From Undaria pinnatifida (lineage: Eukaryota; Sar; Phaeophyceae; Laminariales; Alariaceae), in NCBI GenBank assembly GCA_012845835.1, contig JABAKD010000002.1:28672210-28736209 (forward strand): a stretch of DNA of 64,000 nucleotides. The letters run 5' to 3'. Under the pieces are notes generated by a model. The model was given only the letters and a program-made list of their open reading frames with translations. It did no database searches and had not been told where the DNA came from. Shown here in pieces: positions 9,950 through 21,282 of the stretch. A program made the translations under genes and the position numbers. Numbering within the stretch: position 1 is the stretch's first letter; every line of letters starts with the position of its first letter.

Positions 9950-10373
9950 CATACTGCCCACTGTTTCTCCCATCCTCGTCCCCGCCACCGCCGACACCAC
10001 CACCACCACCACCCCCACCTGCTCCCCCAACACCTCCCCCACCACCCAGAGCCTTGCTTGGTGCTGCCGAGCTTCCTCCCACTAGAGAGGATGCCTTGCT
10101 CGGTCCATACCCATAACTGCTGTCGACGTCGCTGTTGCTTCGACTGCGAATACCGCCACCAGCACGAAGGCGGCCCCAAACGCCGCTAGAAGGGCGGCGA
10201 TATTGTGTAGCCGCAGGGGACGGTGGAGGAAGTTGCCTCGACCGCGAGCGCTCCGAGGATAGACTTGGGAGGGTCGGCATTTTCTGTGTTGTGTGGCTGC
10301 TTCTGTCTTGCGAGAGATGTTTTGAGCTTTTGATCTTTCTTGCAACATCCTTCGCAAGACATGAAACTCCCAT
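9950..10373 (-). CDS. Low-confidence exon, Ser/Gly-rich protein
   Basis: A 140-residue open frame on the minus strand, possibly from ATG at 10373 or at MPTLPSLSS. It has an Arg/Ser/Pro-rich part (GVWGRLRAGGGIRSRSNSDV) and a long poly-Gly stretch, ending near a possible GGGCA/GTATGA donor about 9957. A second frame contains a hydrophobic IAALLAAFGAAFVLVAVFAV segment that could be a signal anchor, so even the frame is not secure. Composition rather than homology is the only support. Confidence 0.2.
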
Positions 10374-10419
10374 GGAGCGACGGTTTCGGCGGTTTCAAAA
10401 AATTAAGAAATGATAACAA

Positions 10420-11470
10420 ACATAACGTTATCGACCAACGATCAGTTTCGTCGACAAACGATCTTGGATGACCCCATGACAGCGGCGGCCTGCGAATGGT
10501 CGACGGCTAGCGAGCTGACCGCTTATCTAACCGCTTACGCCACAGCTCCGACCTGCGATGCCGCAAGCACCCAACTCCTGATGTCCGTACTATTGACAAG
10601 TAATTAACTCAGATACAGTCAATCTGCTGCTGTAGAAAATGAGACCGTCCCGAAAGACTCCGTGAGTCGCAGCGCGTAGCAAGTCGCAGGACTCCACGGA
10701 CACGCCAGGCATAGTATCCGCTCTCTGCTACAACCGAGCGCTCTCCCGGCCAGACTGTGAGGTTTCCCATCACCGGTTTGTGGGGTCGGCGCTACAAGTT
10801 GTGTCTCTTGCAGTCTTCCACGTACTCGTGTAGTAGCCGTGTCCGGCTTCAGGGCTGGCCCACCTGTCCTGTTTTTCTTGTATGATGTTTTAGTATAGAC
10901 TAGAGAGCTAAATATATCGATTCTGTCATATGTCAATCATTTATCTACGAGTAACATTTAGCAAGAATTTTTGAATTTTCTTCTCACCCAGAGCATTTCA
11001 GAAAACAAAGCAGGAGGCTTATTGCAATCTAGTTTCCGGTTGGCCGACCACTCTTCTTTAGTTTGCTCTTTTGTCGAGGAGGCTAGAACTATACCTCGTG
11101 CTGTCGTTGGGCGATCGGGCGCGGCGTCTTGCGGTGTCTTGGGGCGCACGGGGGCTTGTGCGTGGCCGCTGCTTTAAAGGTACGAGACGCTCCGCAGTTA
11201 AGGCATTGTTGGGCTCTTTCTTGGTGCGACTGGTTGGGTAACAAATAATCTAAAATACTCTTTTTGCAGGTGTCCATCGAGATCTACGCTGTAATGCCTC
11301 TGATTTTTTGGGTGTCAGGTACAACTCGCACCTCGTGCCGACGGCATCTATGGGAGGGGGCCGTGTGTCAACCCTAAGTAGCTTGGCAACAAAAACACAG
11401 TGCCCACTCTGCCTCTTGTAGCGCTAGGGCAAACTCTTCTCACGGCGATTATTCACCCCACAATATTTTC
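10420..11470. other. Stretch without recognised features
   Basis: No exon, RNA gene or internal repeat was recognised. ORFs here are short and lack splice or codon support. Confidence 0.45.
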
Positions 11471-11477
11471 GTAATAT

Positions 11478-11757
11478 TAATGGAGGCCCGACAACAAAAA
11501 AAGCACTCGTTTCCACGACTCTGCAAAAGGTCTCGAGTTCTTTATCAGACTCGTATTCCGGCAGGCGGCCGCCGATTCAGCCCATTTTTTCGCTAGCAGC
11601 GTGGGGTAGGCACAGCCCACGCTGGTGGTGCGTTGCCCACCCGCGGCGCGCTCACTCGCGATCACGGGGGAGTGTGCAGTGCTTCGATCTGGAGTGATAA
11701 ATCGGCAACAAGCGGTTTGTTTGTACGGAGAAATTCGGAATTCATCACGCATATAAG
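11478..11757 (+). repeat. Solitary copy of the 285-bp repeat
   Basis: Matches the tandem units at 13568-14695 from GGAGGCCCGACAAC through TTCATCACGCATATA. Shared blocks include GATTCAGCCCATTTTTTCGC, AGCGTGGGGTAGGCACAGCC and CGATCACGGGGGAGTGTGCA. It lies 1.8 kb upstream of the array and resembles the partial unit at 14697-14800 in its left third. Confidence 0.7.
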
Positions 11758-12381
11758 CTTAGACTACAAGGTTCCCCTCCGGGAAGTGCCTAGCTAGGGG
11801 AGTGGCGCAAGGACACATGATTATTATTATCATTACCGGCCGCAATGACCATTTGTTTGTACATACAAAAAAACTTGCCCGGAAAAAAATTGGTTTCGAA
11901 TTTTACCCGCAGTACTTCTTGGGTGTACTCAATAGCAGCAGTATTTTTAGCACCTTTTGGGTACTCGAGATAGACGTGCCCACGACCGATCTGTTGTTGT
12001 GGAGAAAATCCACACAACACACAAAACCTTTACACCGTATGATATGCATGATTTCGAGAAGAGCGTCACACTTCGACCTCCAGGTTAGGGATCACAAGGA
12101 CGCGAGAAGGGGCACGTGCGGCGCGGGATGCGTCTTACTGTAGAATACTATGTAAATAACACCTATTGAGAACGAGGGAGCAAGAGGACAATACGTGACA
12201 GGCTATGGCAAAAGCAAGTCGCCGCCGTGAGGAGAGGATACGGCACGCGCCCATGTCCTACCACGGCAGTAGCGCTTTGCTCTCCGCATGTCGTCTGCTG
12301 CTGTGTATTATCTGCGTTCTTCGCAAAAAAAACAGAAAAAATAGTCGTTAAAAATCGGCCTCTGTGGACGTAAACGTATAA

Positions 12382-13245
12382 TTTGAGTACTAATATGATA
12401 TTGAAACGATCCTCACACTTTACGCCGGTATGTCACTTGACAATGGCAGGAGCAGCAATAGCAGCAGCAGCGAGAGGTAGCGGCGTATAGGCGGGTAGAG
12501 CATCGCAGGCTCCGATCAAAGCAATCAGCTACTACAACAGCAGCCACACGCGCGGAGAGTAGCAGGCTGCTGCTGCTAGGGGGCTGGACTGCTGCTGGGC
12601 GGCAGGATCGTGGCGTGGTGCTCTGTGCCAAAATAGGGAAATGTACATGTACCAAGCCCACCAATCTGGACATAAATATAAGGATCTTTTGAGTACTAAT
12701 ATGATATTCAAACGATCCTTGCACTTTACGCCGGCATGTCACCTGACACTGACAGGAACAGCAGTAGCAGCAGCAGCGAGAGGTAGCGGCGTATAGGCGG
12801 GTAGAGCATCGCAGGCTCCGATCAAAGCAATCAGCTACTACAACAGCAGCCACACGCGCAGAGAGTTGCAGGCTGCTGCTGCTAGAGGGCTGGACTGCTG
12901 CTGGGCGGCAGGATCGTAGCGTGGTGCTCTGTGCCAAAATAGGGAAATGTATTCGTACGAAGCACACCAACCTGAACATATATCAGGACCGGTTGAGTAC
13001 TAATATGACAATCAAACGATACTTACACTTTACGCCGGCATGTCACTTGACACTTGACAGAAGCAGCGGTAGCAGCAGCAGTGTAGTGGCGTATAGGCGG
13101 GTAGCGCAGGCTCCGATCAAATCAATTTGCTACTACAACAGCAGCCACACGCCCAGAGAGTTGCAGGCTGCTGCTGCTAGGGGGCTGGACTGCTGCTGGG
13201 CGGCAGGATCGAAGCGCGGTGCTCTGTGCAAAAATAGGGGAATGC
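12382..13245 (+). repeat. Tandem array, three units of about 305 bp
   Basis: GAGTACTAATATGA recurs at about 12384, 12691 and 12995 and TTTACGCCGGYATGTCACYT at about 12419, 12725 and 13029, giving spacings of 304-307. Units 1 and 2 are very similar; unit 3 is more diverged. Each unit holds a CAG/CTG-rich part and ends near GTGCCAAAATAGGGAAATG. Confidence 0.85.
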
Positions 13246-13567
13246 GCTTACGCGTACCCTCTACGAGCAGAAAAGCGCGGTTTGCATCCAAATCTTACGT
13301 GCGTACCCGGGGATAGGGGATGCAGAAACCTAATCCCCGGCGATGTTGCGGAAATCCGGGGATTTGACTTAAGTGTGCCCAAGGCCAAAAACGTTTTAAA
13401 GGCTTGCCACGCGCGACACACTGCACGGATCGCGCCCAAACCTCCGGCATCGCGATCCCGACGGTCGAATTGTGCCCATCCAATCCGACGTTTCGGACAA
13501 AGGAGCGAGCACGAAGAGGTGTGCCCGAAGGAAAAAAAAATGGCAATTATACATATATATATATATA

Positions 13568-14800
13568 TATTAATAGAGGCACGAAAACAAAAGCACCACT
13601 ACTGCTGTTTGTACGGTTCGCAAAAATGTCTCGAGCCTTTAACAGCTCCTTACTGGGCAGACAGCCACCGATTTAGCCCGTTTCCTCGCTAGCAGCGTGG
13701 GGTAGGCACAGCCCATGCTGGTGGTGCGTTGCACGCCCGCAGCGCGCTCTCTCGCGACCACGAGGGAGTGTGTAGTGTTCCTATTTGGAGTGATAAATCT
13801 GCAACTAGCGGTTTGTGCGGAGGAATTTGGAATTCATCACACATACATTATACTTACTAATAGAGGCAAGACAACAAAGCACTACTATTGCTGCTTGCAC
13901 GGCTCGCAAAAATGTCTCGAGTCTTTAACAGCCGCGTTACTGGGCAGACAGCCACCGATTCAGCCCATTTTTTCGCTAGCAGCGCGGGGTGGGCACAGCC
14001 CACGCTGGTGGTGCGTTGCCCGCCGTCGGCGCGCTCTCTCGCGACCACGAGGGAGTGTGCAGTGTTTCGATCTGAAGCGATAAATCTGCAATTAGCGGTT
14101 TGTGCGGAGGAATTTGAAATTCATCACGCATTTGTACTTACTAACAGAGGCAAGACAACAAAGCACTACTATTGCTGCTTGCACGTCTCCCAAAAATGTC
14201 TCGAGTCTTTAACAGCCTCCTTACTGGGCAGACAGCCACCGATTCAGCCCATTTTTTCGCTAGCAGCGCGGGGTGGGCACAGCCCACGCTGGTGGTGCGT
14301 TGCCCGCCGTCGGCGCGCTCTCTCGCGATCACGGGGGAGTGTGCAGTGTTTCGATCTGGAGCGATAAATCTGCAACTGGCGGTTTGTGTGGAGGACTTCG
14401 GAGTTCATCACGCATATGTACTTGTAAATAGAGGCAAGACAACAAAGCACTACTATTGCTGGTTGTACGGCTCGCAAAAATGTCTCGAGTCTTTAACAGC
14501 CGCGTTACTGGGCAGGCAGCCACCGATTCAGCCCATTTTTTCGCTAGCAGCGTGGGTGGGCACAGCCCACGCTGGTGGTGCGTTGCCCGCCGTCGGCGCG
14601 CTCTCTCGCGATCACGGGGGAGGTAGTGTTTCGATCTCGAGTGTGTTTTCACAACAAACTGTTTGTCCGCGGAATTCAGGATTAATCCCACAGAATTAGA
14701 GGCCCCACGAGAAAACACTCGTTCTTACGACTCTGTAAATGCCTAGAGTTCTTTAACACGCTCGTTTTCCGGCATGCAGCCGCCGATTCAGTCCATTTTT
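13568..14800 (+). repeat. Tandem array, four units of about 285 bp plus a partial unit
   Basis: The unit start ATAGAGGCAAGACAACAAAG recurs near 13571, 13857, 14142 and 14428; a partial, more diverged unit is at 14697-14800. Each full unit contains a short inverted repeat, GTGGGCACAGCCCAC within AGCGYGGGGTGGGCACAGCC. Both a plus frame (TGQTATDSAHFFASSAG) and a minus frame (GGQRTTSVGCAHPALLAKKW) stay open across units. Confidence 0.85.
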
Positions 14801-15106
14801 TATAACCGGCCGACCTGATATCCCGCCGTTTCAGGGGGGGAGAGTGTTATAAGGCGTAGTTTGGGTAAGCTATTGGTTAACCTTTGCAAATGGTCAAACG
14901 GACTAATACCCCGCTAATACCTTAACATATGCATGCTTAAAATCGTGTATATAGTGGCATGTCATGGCCGATCACTAGTTAGTTGTAGTCGACGGGTATC
15001 ATGGGTTATCTTCCTCCCTGTTCACCAGGGACGCGTGCTACGATAGAAAAACATGGTACTGTATACCATAATTTGGCTATTTTTCGTTTCTGCGCGGCGG
15101 GTATCC

Positions 15107-15189
15107 TTAAACCCTTGAGAGCCCCCCAAATCCCTCCCCATGTACTACCTTTTTTCCCAAAAAATGGTTCCAGTAGTAAAAGCGTCAAC
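15107..15189. mobile_element. TTAA-type MITE, copy 2
   Basis: Starts TTAAACCCTTGAGAGCCCCC at 15107 and ends near TAAAAGCGTCAAC. The interior ATCCCTCCCCATGTACTA and CAGTAGTAAAAGCGTC blocks follow the family. Confidence 0.6.
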
Positions 15190-15464
15190 CCAAAACCGGT
15201 GCCCAAAATCGATGCCCAAAATCGATGCCCAACATCGGTGGAATTCACGTTATTTTTTGTTTTGTAAAAAATGTTGTTTTTTTGCATAGCTGTAAGATCA
15301 TATGGTTTTTGGTTCGTTGGGCGCACTTTCAGTTTTCTTAAAAATTCAGGTTTCGGACGGGGTGTATAGCCCTCCTCCTCAGGTCGAGCCAAGAACCTTG
15401 CAGGAAAAAACTCTATCGCAGCATGTGTCCTGACAGGGTGCCTTTTTTAGCCTCCCCCGCCCCC

Positions 15465-15600
15465 CCCAAGGCTCTGCCTGTTTGGTGAAAACCCGACGTG
15501 CTCCGTCCTGGCATACGAGGGATGCGAGGGTCTTTGGTTCTACGACTACAGCCATGCACAAACTGAGTACCCCCCTCTCCCCCCCCCCCCCCCCCCCCCG
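15465..15600 (+). repeat. Dispersed repeat family with conserved frame, copy 2 (right half)
   Basis: GGTGAAAACCCGACGTGCTC, then GGGATGCGAGGGT and GCCATGCACAAACTGAGTAC match 27645-27870 and 2380-2490. It ends in a C21 run (15579-15599). Confidence 0.55.
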
Positions 15601-15758
15601 CCAAGGCTTGCTTTTGTTTTGCAGCAGATTTTTCCTGGTGTGCATCACTCACCACCACGTGGGCTGGTGGTGTGACGCGTGTTGCCGTAGTAGCGAGAGG
15701 GGCGAGGACTTTTCGGCTGAAGAAGGGTTCTTCTGAATGACGGCCCTCTGTCCTTAGC

Positions 15759-15919
15759 CCAAAACCGTGCCCGAATTTATTTTCTTCTTGTTTTTTTTAA
15801 TTTTGCTACCACCTGGTACATTTTTCGTTGTATACCTACCAAAACCGTGCCCGAATTTATTTTCTTCTTGTTTTTTTTAATTTTGCTACCACCTGGTACA
15901 TTTTTCGTTGTATACCTAC
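15759..15919 (+). repeat. Perfect 80-bp tandem duplication
   Basis: The sequence at 15761-15840 (AAAACCGTGCCCGAATTTAT ... TATACCTACC) is repeated at 15841-15919 without a mismatch until the last base. It is either a very recent duplication or an assembly artefact. Confidence 0.9.
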
Positions 15920-15933
15920 GCCATGGGATTGTG

Positions 15934-16023
15934 TTAACGCCTTTACAACTGGAAACCCGTTTTTAGGGACAAAATCACTTGGCTTTAGTATGGGAAGGAG
16001 TTCGGGGGCTCTACGGGGGTTAA
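15934..16023. mobile_element. TTAA-type MITE, copy 3 (both TTAA ends intact)
   Basis: TTAACGCCTTTACAACTGGA at the left and CTCTACGGGGGTTAA at the right give a 90-bp element bounded by TTAA on both sides, in reverse orientation to copy 2. The inverted ends are TTAACGCC and TTAACCCC. Confidence 0.75.
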
Positions 16024-16929
16024 GACACGGCCTCGAAAGGCCTGTAATTATCCGTCGCCACCACGAAACCCTTACTTCGTAAGAGAGCCCACTTTTGGTA
16101 CAAGGGAGACGATGGGTTATGGTGACTCGGAACAATCAGCGCGAGCACTACCGAGGACAAGATATACCTGGTCCGCTTTCTGGACGACCCGGGACCGATT
16201 AAACTTCGTCTTCCGCCGGCGCGCTACACGACTTCGACGGGAGCCGTACGAGGCTCTTGGTGCCTGCAAGTTCACATTGCCAGTGAGTTTCCTCGGGGGA
16301 TCCAACGTAACGTAAACGAATCTCGAGGCGCGGCCGTGGCCAGTTGACTTTCAAGCCGCCGCCGCTCCTCCATAGTTATCCATTTTTGGGGGTTATGAGG
16401 TTTGAGTTTTTGTCTCTGGGTTACTTGTGGTGTTCTGAGAGTCTTGGTCTGGTTCTGGGGCGGTTCTTTTCATCTTTTTCTTATTCTTTTTTCCCTGCCG
16501 ACCCCCCTGCTCAGTGCCGGGCCAGGATTCGGGTAAAACGCCGCTATATGAGGCGCAGGGCTGTCGCTTTTTCGTCGTTGTTCAATTTCGCCCTGCCGAC
16601 GCCCCCCTCAGCCCAGAGCCGGGGGGCGACCAGAGTACCCTGTTCGCGCGTAACGTGGTACAGGGCTATTACGGGCCTATGTGTCATCTTTTAATTTTTT
16701 CTGTGTATTGTATTTGTTCTAGTTTTTTTTTTTTGCCAAACACTTCCCCCCCTCGCGGGGCTGTAAATGTCACCACCTTCCATCCCGGGTATTTGTCGCT
16801 TCCTCGTCTAACCCCCCGCCATGCCGATGGCCCGCGGGAGGTTTTTCGCATGATTTCTCCCTTGTGTTAGCGCCTGTGTTCCCCTCCATATCGACGACGG
16901 CTCGCCTCGCCATAGTACCTTCTGTGATT

Positions 16930-17130
16930 GGTTTGCCGTAGAGCCTTTCCTGCCCCCCCCCGCCACACCGGCGGTATGCGGCAGGTTCTAGAGCATTTTC
17001 TGCCCCCCACCGCCACACCGGTAGAGCCTTTCCTGCCGCATACCGCCGGCCCCTCCCGCCACACCGGCGGTATGCGGCAGGTTCTAGAGTCTTTTCTGCC
17101 CCCCCCTCGCCACACCGGCGTTAGGCGGCA
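16930..17130. repeat. GC-rich tandem and inverted repeat
   Basis: Units of CGCCACACCGGCGGTATGCG GCAGG-type sequence with TTCTAGAG spacers recur at 16960, 17050 and 17110. An inverted segment (CTGCCGCATACCGCCGG) near 17035 makes part of it palindromic. Confidence 0.7.
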
Positions 17131-17344
17131 GTTTTTTTTTTATGGGTGGCTTTTGCCTTGTTGTAGGGTCTGCGTTTCCTTCAACTTCTTTTCTTCGCGC
17201 GTTCCTGGCTCCATAGCCAGACCGTTAGAGGTATGGGGATGGGTTTTGAGGAGCCGCATCTTCGACTCATGGCCTAGTTCGTAGAACCGGAGTTTCCCCG
17301 AATCTCCCATATTTCTGAATATGCGGCTCATCAGGGTGGGTTAG

Positions 17345-18005
17345 TGTTAAGATACTGTTAAGATACGGCCTCGAAAGGCCTGTAGGTATCCGAATTTGAG
17401 ATCATTTGGATGGGTTTCGTATGATAAGGTTGGCGCTTTATATTCGGGGAAGTTAGGAATTAGATCGGAGGCACGCGCCTCCGATCTCAGAAGCTATCCC
17501 GGGCTCTGGTGGAAACGAATAAAGCTACATCTCTACGAAGGAACGAAAGTGAGTACTCTCCGAAGACCTGCTCAATTGGCAGACCTGCAGGGGGCACTCT
17601 GTGTCCCCCACCTTTAATTTCACAAGTGACGTCGACGGCAGGACAGAAAAAAAAAAATCTACGAAGGAACGAAAGTGAGTACTCTCCGAAGACCTGCTCA
17701 ATTGGCAGACCTGCAGGGGGCACTCTGTGTCCCCCACCTTTAATTTCACAATACGGGCTCGGAAGGCCACAGGTACTTATCCGAATTTGAGACCATTTCG
17801 ATGGGTTTCGTATGATACGGTTGGCGTATTATATTCGGGATAGTCAGGAAATAGATCGGAAGCACAAGCCTCCGATCTCAGAAGCCATCCGGGGCTCTGG
17901 TGTAGAATCGAATAAAGCTACGACTACGAAGGCCAAGAAAGTGAGTACTCTCCGAGGACCTGCTCGATTGGCAGACCTGCAGGGGACACTCTGTGTCCCC
18001 GCCCT
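17345..18005 (+). repeat. Two large repeat units, LTR-like in look, with a perfect 94-bp inner duplication
   Basis: A unit starting ATACGGCCTCGAAAGGCC (17362) is repeated from about 17751 with 80-85% identity. Both contain a GATCGGAGGC/GCCTCCGATC hairpin and GAATAAAGCTAC. Inside, 17532-17625 and 17658-17751 are identical over 94 bp. The TGTTAAG start, an AATAAA and the TTTCACA end recall a solo LTR, but no pol-like sequence adjoins it and the identification is weak. A fragment of the unit start also lies at 16024-16045. Confidence 0.55.
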
Positions 18006-18139
18006 ATACCCTTACAAATTGATTGCTCATTTATTTCGGGTGTATAGTATTTATTTACTTTTTATCCGAAATTGTCTTTTTTTCTAGTACATTTTTTCTA
18101 GTACATTTTGCGGGGTGTAATGGAGATCTCCTCATGATG

Positions 18140-18945
18140 TTGGGAATGCTGCGGCAGAGGTGCACCCTTTTTTTTTCTGAGATTCCTCAGTTTGGGAGCC
18201 CTAAGACCTCTCCCAAAAAAAACGGTTTGGAGAAGAAAAAATAAAGAAGAAAAAAAAACTGCTACGTAAGACCGGGTGAAAAATCCCATGGCCTACGTAG
18301 GTACACGACAAGAATCACGCACGCAAAAAAAAAAAAAAAATGGCGTATTTTTCCGACGGTTTTGGGTCAAGGAGTAGGTCAGAGCCATCCCTACGGTAGG
18401 GTTGCAGCATCATCGATCAGTCCCTGAGTTCCTGGCATGAGGAACTCAATATCTCACCCGAAAAAATTACTTGGAGGGCATTCGTTCGCACAACCCGACC
18501 AAGCTTCTATGCCTTCGTCCAAAAAAAATATCATGTACTCGTTCAAAGACTTCATTGTCCGGCAGTTCCTCACACGAGGAACTCAATCGCCCAGGGACTT
18601 TTTGGCGCAGAAAGTGCAACACCCCTACTACCGCGGGATGACTCGTCATTCAGAAAACAAATAGTCAAAAAACGGTATACCTTAGTCGTGCTCAGAAAGT
18701 GCAACCCCAACCGTGAGATGACTCAATAGCCAAAAAACGATATCGTACCTTAATCGTGCGCAGAAAGTGCAACCCCTACCGTGGGATGACGCTTCATTCA
18801 GAAAGCAAATAGCCAAAAAACGGTATACCTTAATTGTGCGCAGAAAGTGCAACCCAGGGCTAACGTGGGATGACTCGTCATTCAGGAAACAAATAGCCAA
18901 AAAACGGTATACCTTAATCGTACCTCTATCGTGTCAAGCACCGTC
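18140..18945. mobile_element. MITE family 2 copy with internal minisatellite
   Basis: Left end GCGGCAGAGGTGCACC and right end TACCTCTATCGTGTCAAGC are inverted relatives of the family ends. The interior ACCGGGTGAAAAATCCCATG GCC segment followed by GTACACGAC matches 43294 and 52352. Inside, 18608-18925 holds four units of about 78 bp beginning CAGAAAGTGCAACCCC, which resemble the end of MITE family 3, and 18420-18600 matches the family-3 interior. The whole is a composite of nested or expanded elements. Confidence 0.5.
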
Positions 18946-18949
18946 ACTG

Positions 18950-21282
18950 CTGCTATACCGTAACATGCGTCTGGTGTGTTTCAGACTTTTAGTACAACGG
19001 TTGTACGTACAATACTCTTACTTTTTCTTTACGAACTTTTTTTTTTTTTTTTCCTTGAACCCAGTGTTGAAATATTTACGGCACAAGAAACCCAATATGA
19101 AAAACGGGGCATCAAGAAAGGCAAGCTGACATTTCCAGGAATATTACTTGTATACATTCGGGAGCCGTTAGGCCGTTATGCTGAAGCTCGTGCAGAACGC
19201 CCCCTCTCCCAAATAAGAAACCCAGCCTGAGTCGGCGTTTCTGGTTCTTATTTATAGCATGATGGGTGTCCTGCGGTGTTGTAGTCCATTTTTTTCTGAC
19301 GAAAAAACTATTTATTCCTTCCAGTGTTGTTGCAGTTCAAACCGCCCGCGTTCCATTTTTCTTTTCACGAGAAAAACTTCCTTGAATTACCCTAAACCTG
19401 GCGGTGGTGGTGGTGGTGGTGGTGCTCACGTTGCACGACTCAACCCTCACCAGGACGCGTGGCTCGGCTATGTCTCTCGCCGTGAGCCCTGCGTTTCCAT
19501 CAGACAGACGGACAGACACACACATACACACTTACACCTATATATACGTCACCCCCCCGCACCGTGCCCTTGATAATCAAGAGAGTTCTCAGGGCAGGGG
19601 CAACCTCATACCAAACTGACATTGTCCCTGACACAAAAATCATCTAGTAATGGAAGCCTGTACGCACCTGAGGCTTTTTTTTTCCAAGGCAAAAACCGGA
19701 CTCATTAAAACCGCGCTTCTTCGATTTTTTCGCGATTGGTGGGATGCGGGGGCCCACGGAGAATGGAGTGGAGCCCCCCCCCTCCCTTCGGCTGACTATC
19801 CCGAGCTATTTACAGCAGTAACGCGATGCCAACACCGCTACAATACACTAACAAACTATCTACAGCGACACCAGCAATATACTAGTGCTGTTGGTATCCT
19901 GGGCCTGACGGAACCTGCACTCTGACAGTCCCACGAACATGTCATCCTCCCCCCCCCCCTCCCCCGTTTGAATGTCGAGCTTGCTGCGTAGTCGAGGAAC
20001 CGACACCAACAGCAGGAACAACAGCAAGCACAGGAGAAAAGAGTGGTGTGAAATGCAACTTTAAAAAGAACAACTCCCCATACCCTTGGGCATGGTCATC
20101 GCCAATGCTAGAAGCACTCCGCACTAACCCCAAGTGGTTTGTTTTTCTCCAAAAATGTTAATGCCGTCCTAAAGGCGCTAACTCTAATGCAGCCTTCGAA
20201 TTAAAGATAAATTATTCTCCGAAAAACTTTCACTAGTTGTGATACTTTAGTATGGAGTATCTGGTACGTACGTACCCAGTTTGCGGCTTGTGCGCTCGCC
20301 TGGGTGCAGCCGCTTCCCCACACTCGAAAATAACGCCTAGCTGTTGCTGTGTGTACCGAAACACGTCGGTACACAGTAGGAGAAAATTACTATCATTCAA
20401 AAAAAAAAAAAAGTCGCAATGCACATAATAAGTGGTGGGACCAACAAAAGGTTGCAGACTTCTGCGAGATGCGACCAAGTTCGGGCATAATGGTTGGTAG
20501 TTGCCTAACACACCACGACGATAAATATTCCAAACCCGATCCCTCCTTTTTTTTTCGTCTCTCATTCGTCACTACTACTTTTTTGGCAGCGATCACGACG
20601 AAATATTCCAACACGATTCTGCCTTTCTTTCGTGTCTCGAATTCGCCACTGCTGCTGTTTTAGCCGAGTCTACAAGCACCCTTCCCATATATATACCGTA
20701 TCTATCTGCAAAAAATCTACGTAACTTTCCGTAGAGTTTTGAACGTACCACGTGTCGCTAAAAATGGAGGTGTGCGGCACGGCAGCAATAACAGCACACG
20801 ACACAATCAAGCTGAATCGGCACAGCGAAAGCGACGAGGGGGGTCGAAGCAGCCGCACCGGTCTCATGCACGATAAAAAGCCATAAGTTTCCACGCCCGA
20901 TAAACGGTCACAAGCAACAAACAATTAACAACAAAAACGGGAACAAAACGCCAACAAAAAACTCAAAACCTTCCTCCGATTCACCGGCATTGCCAGCAAT
21001 CAGATGGCATGCGAAAAAAAATCTGAAAAAGAAAAAAACACCCGCCAAAACAAACAAAACAAACAGCAGTAACTAAATAATCAAATAAACTAAAGCAAAG
21101 CGCTCGTGCTCCCGTCCCCAAACACCCTGACCACAGCAACCAAAACATAACACAAACTGAGACAAAACACCCACGAAGGACAAATCAGCAACGTCATCGA
21201 GGAAACCGAGAAGAAAAAGAAAAACAGCAATCAAACCAGAATAGCAAGCGACGAAAAAACCGCAGCCCTTCCGACGCGCTTT
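18950..21282. other. Mostly featureless stretch and presumed 3' flank of the ankyrin-type gene
   Basis: Contains a GGT microsatellite (19403-19423). A short segment at 19160-19230 (CTCTCCCAAATAAGAAACCCAG) is shared with 28765-28795. From 20900 to 21280 it is an A-rich tract that would be the 3' untranslated side of the minus-strand gene. No exon was found. Confidence 0.45.

Noticed and set aside
13888-14699. 159- and 175-codon ORFs as real genes
   Set aside because: They span more than one unit of a tandem repeat and start and stop at different points in equivalent units.
17345-18005. A definite LTR retrotransposon
   Set aside because: Only LTR-like features (AATAAA, TG/CA-like ends) and no adjoining coding parts or primer-binding site were found.
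18608-18925. CRISPR-like regularly spaced repeats
   Set aside because: Units are contiguous tandem repeats without unique spacers, in an intron-bearing eukaryotic genome.
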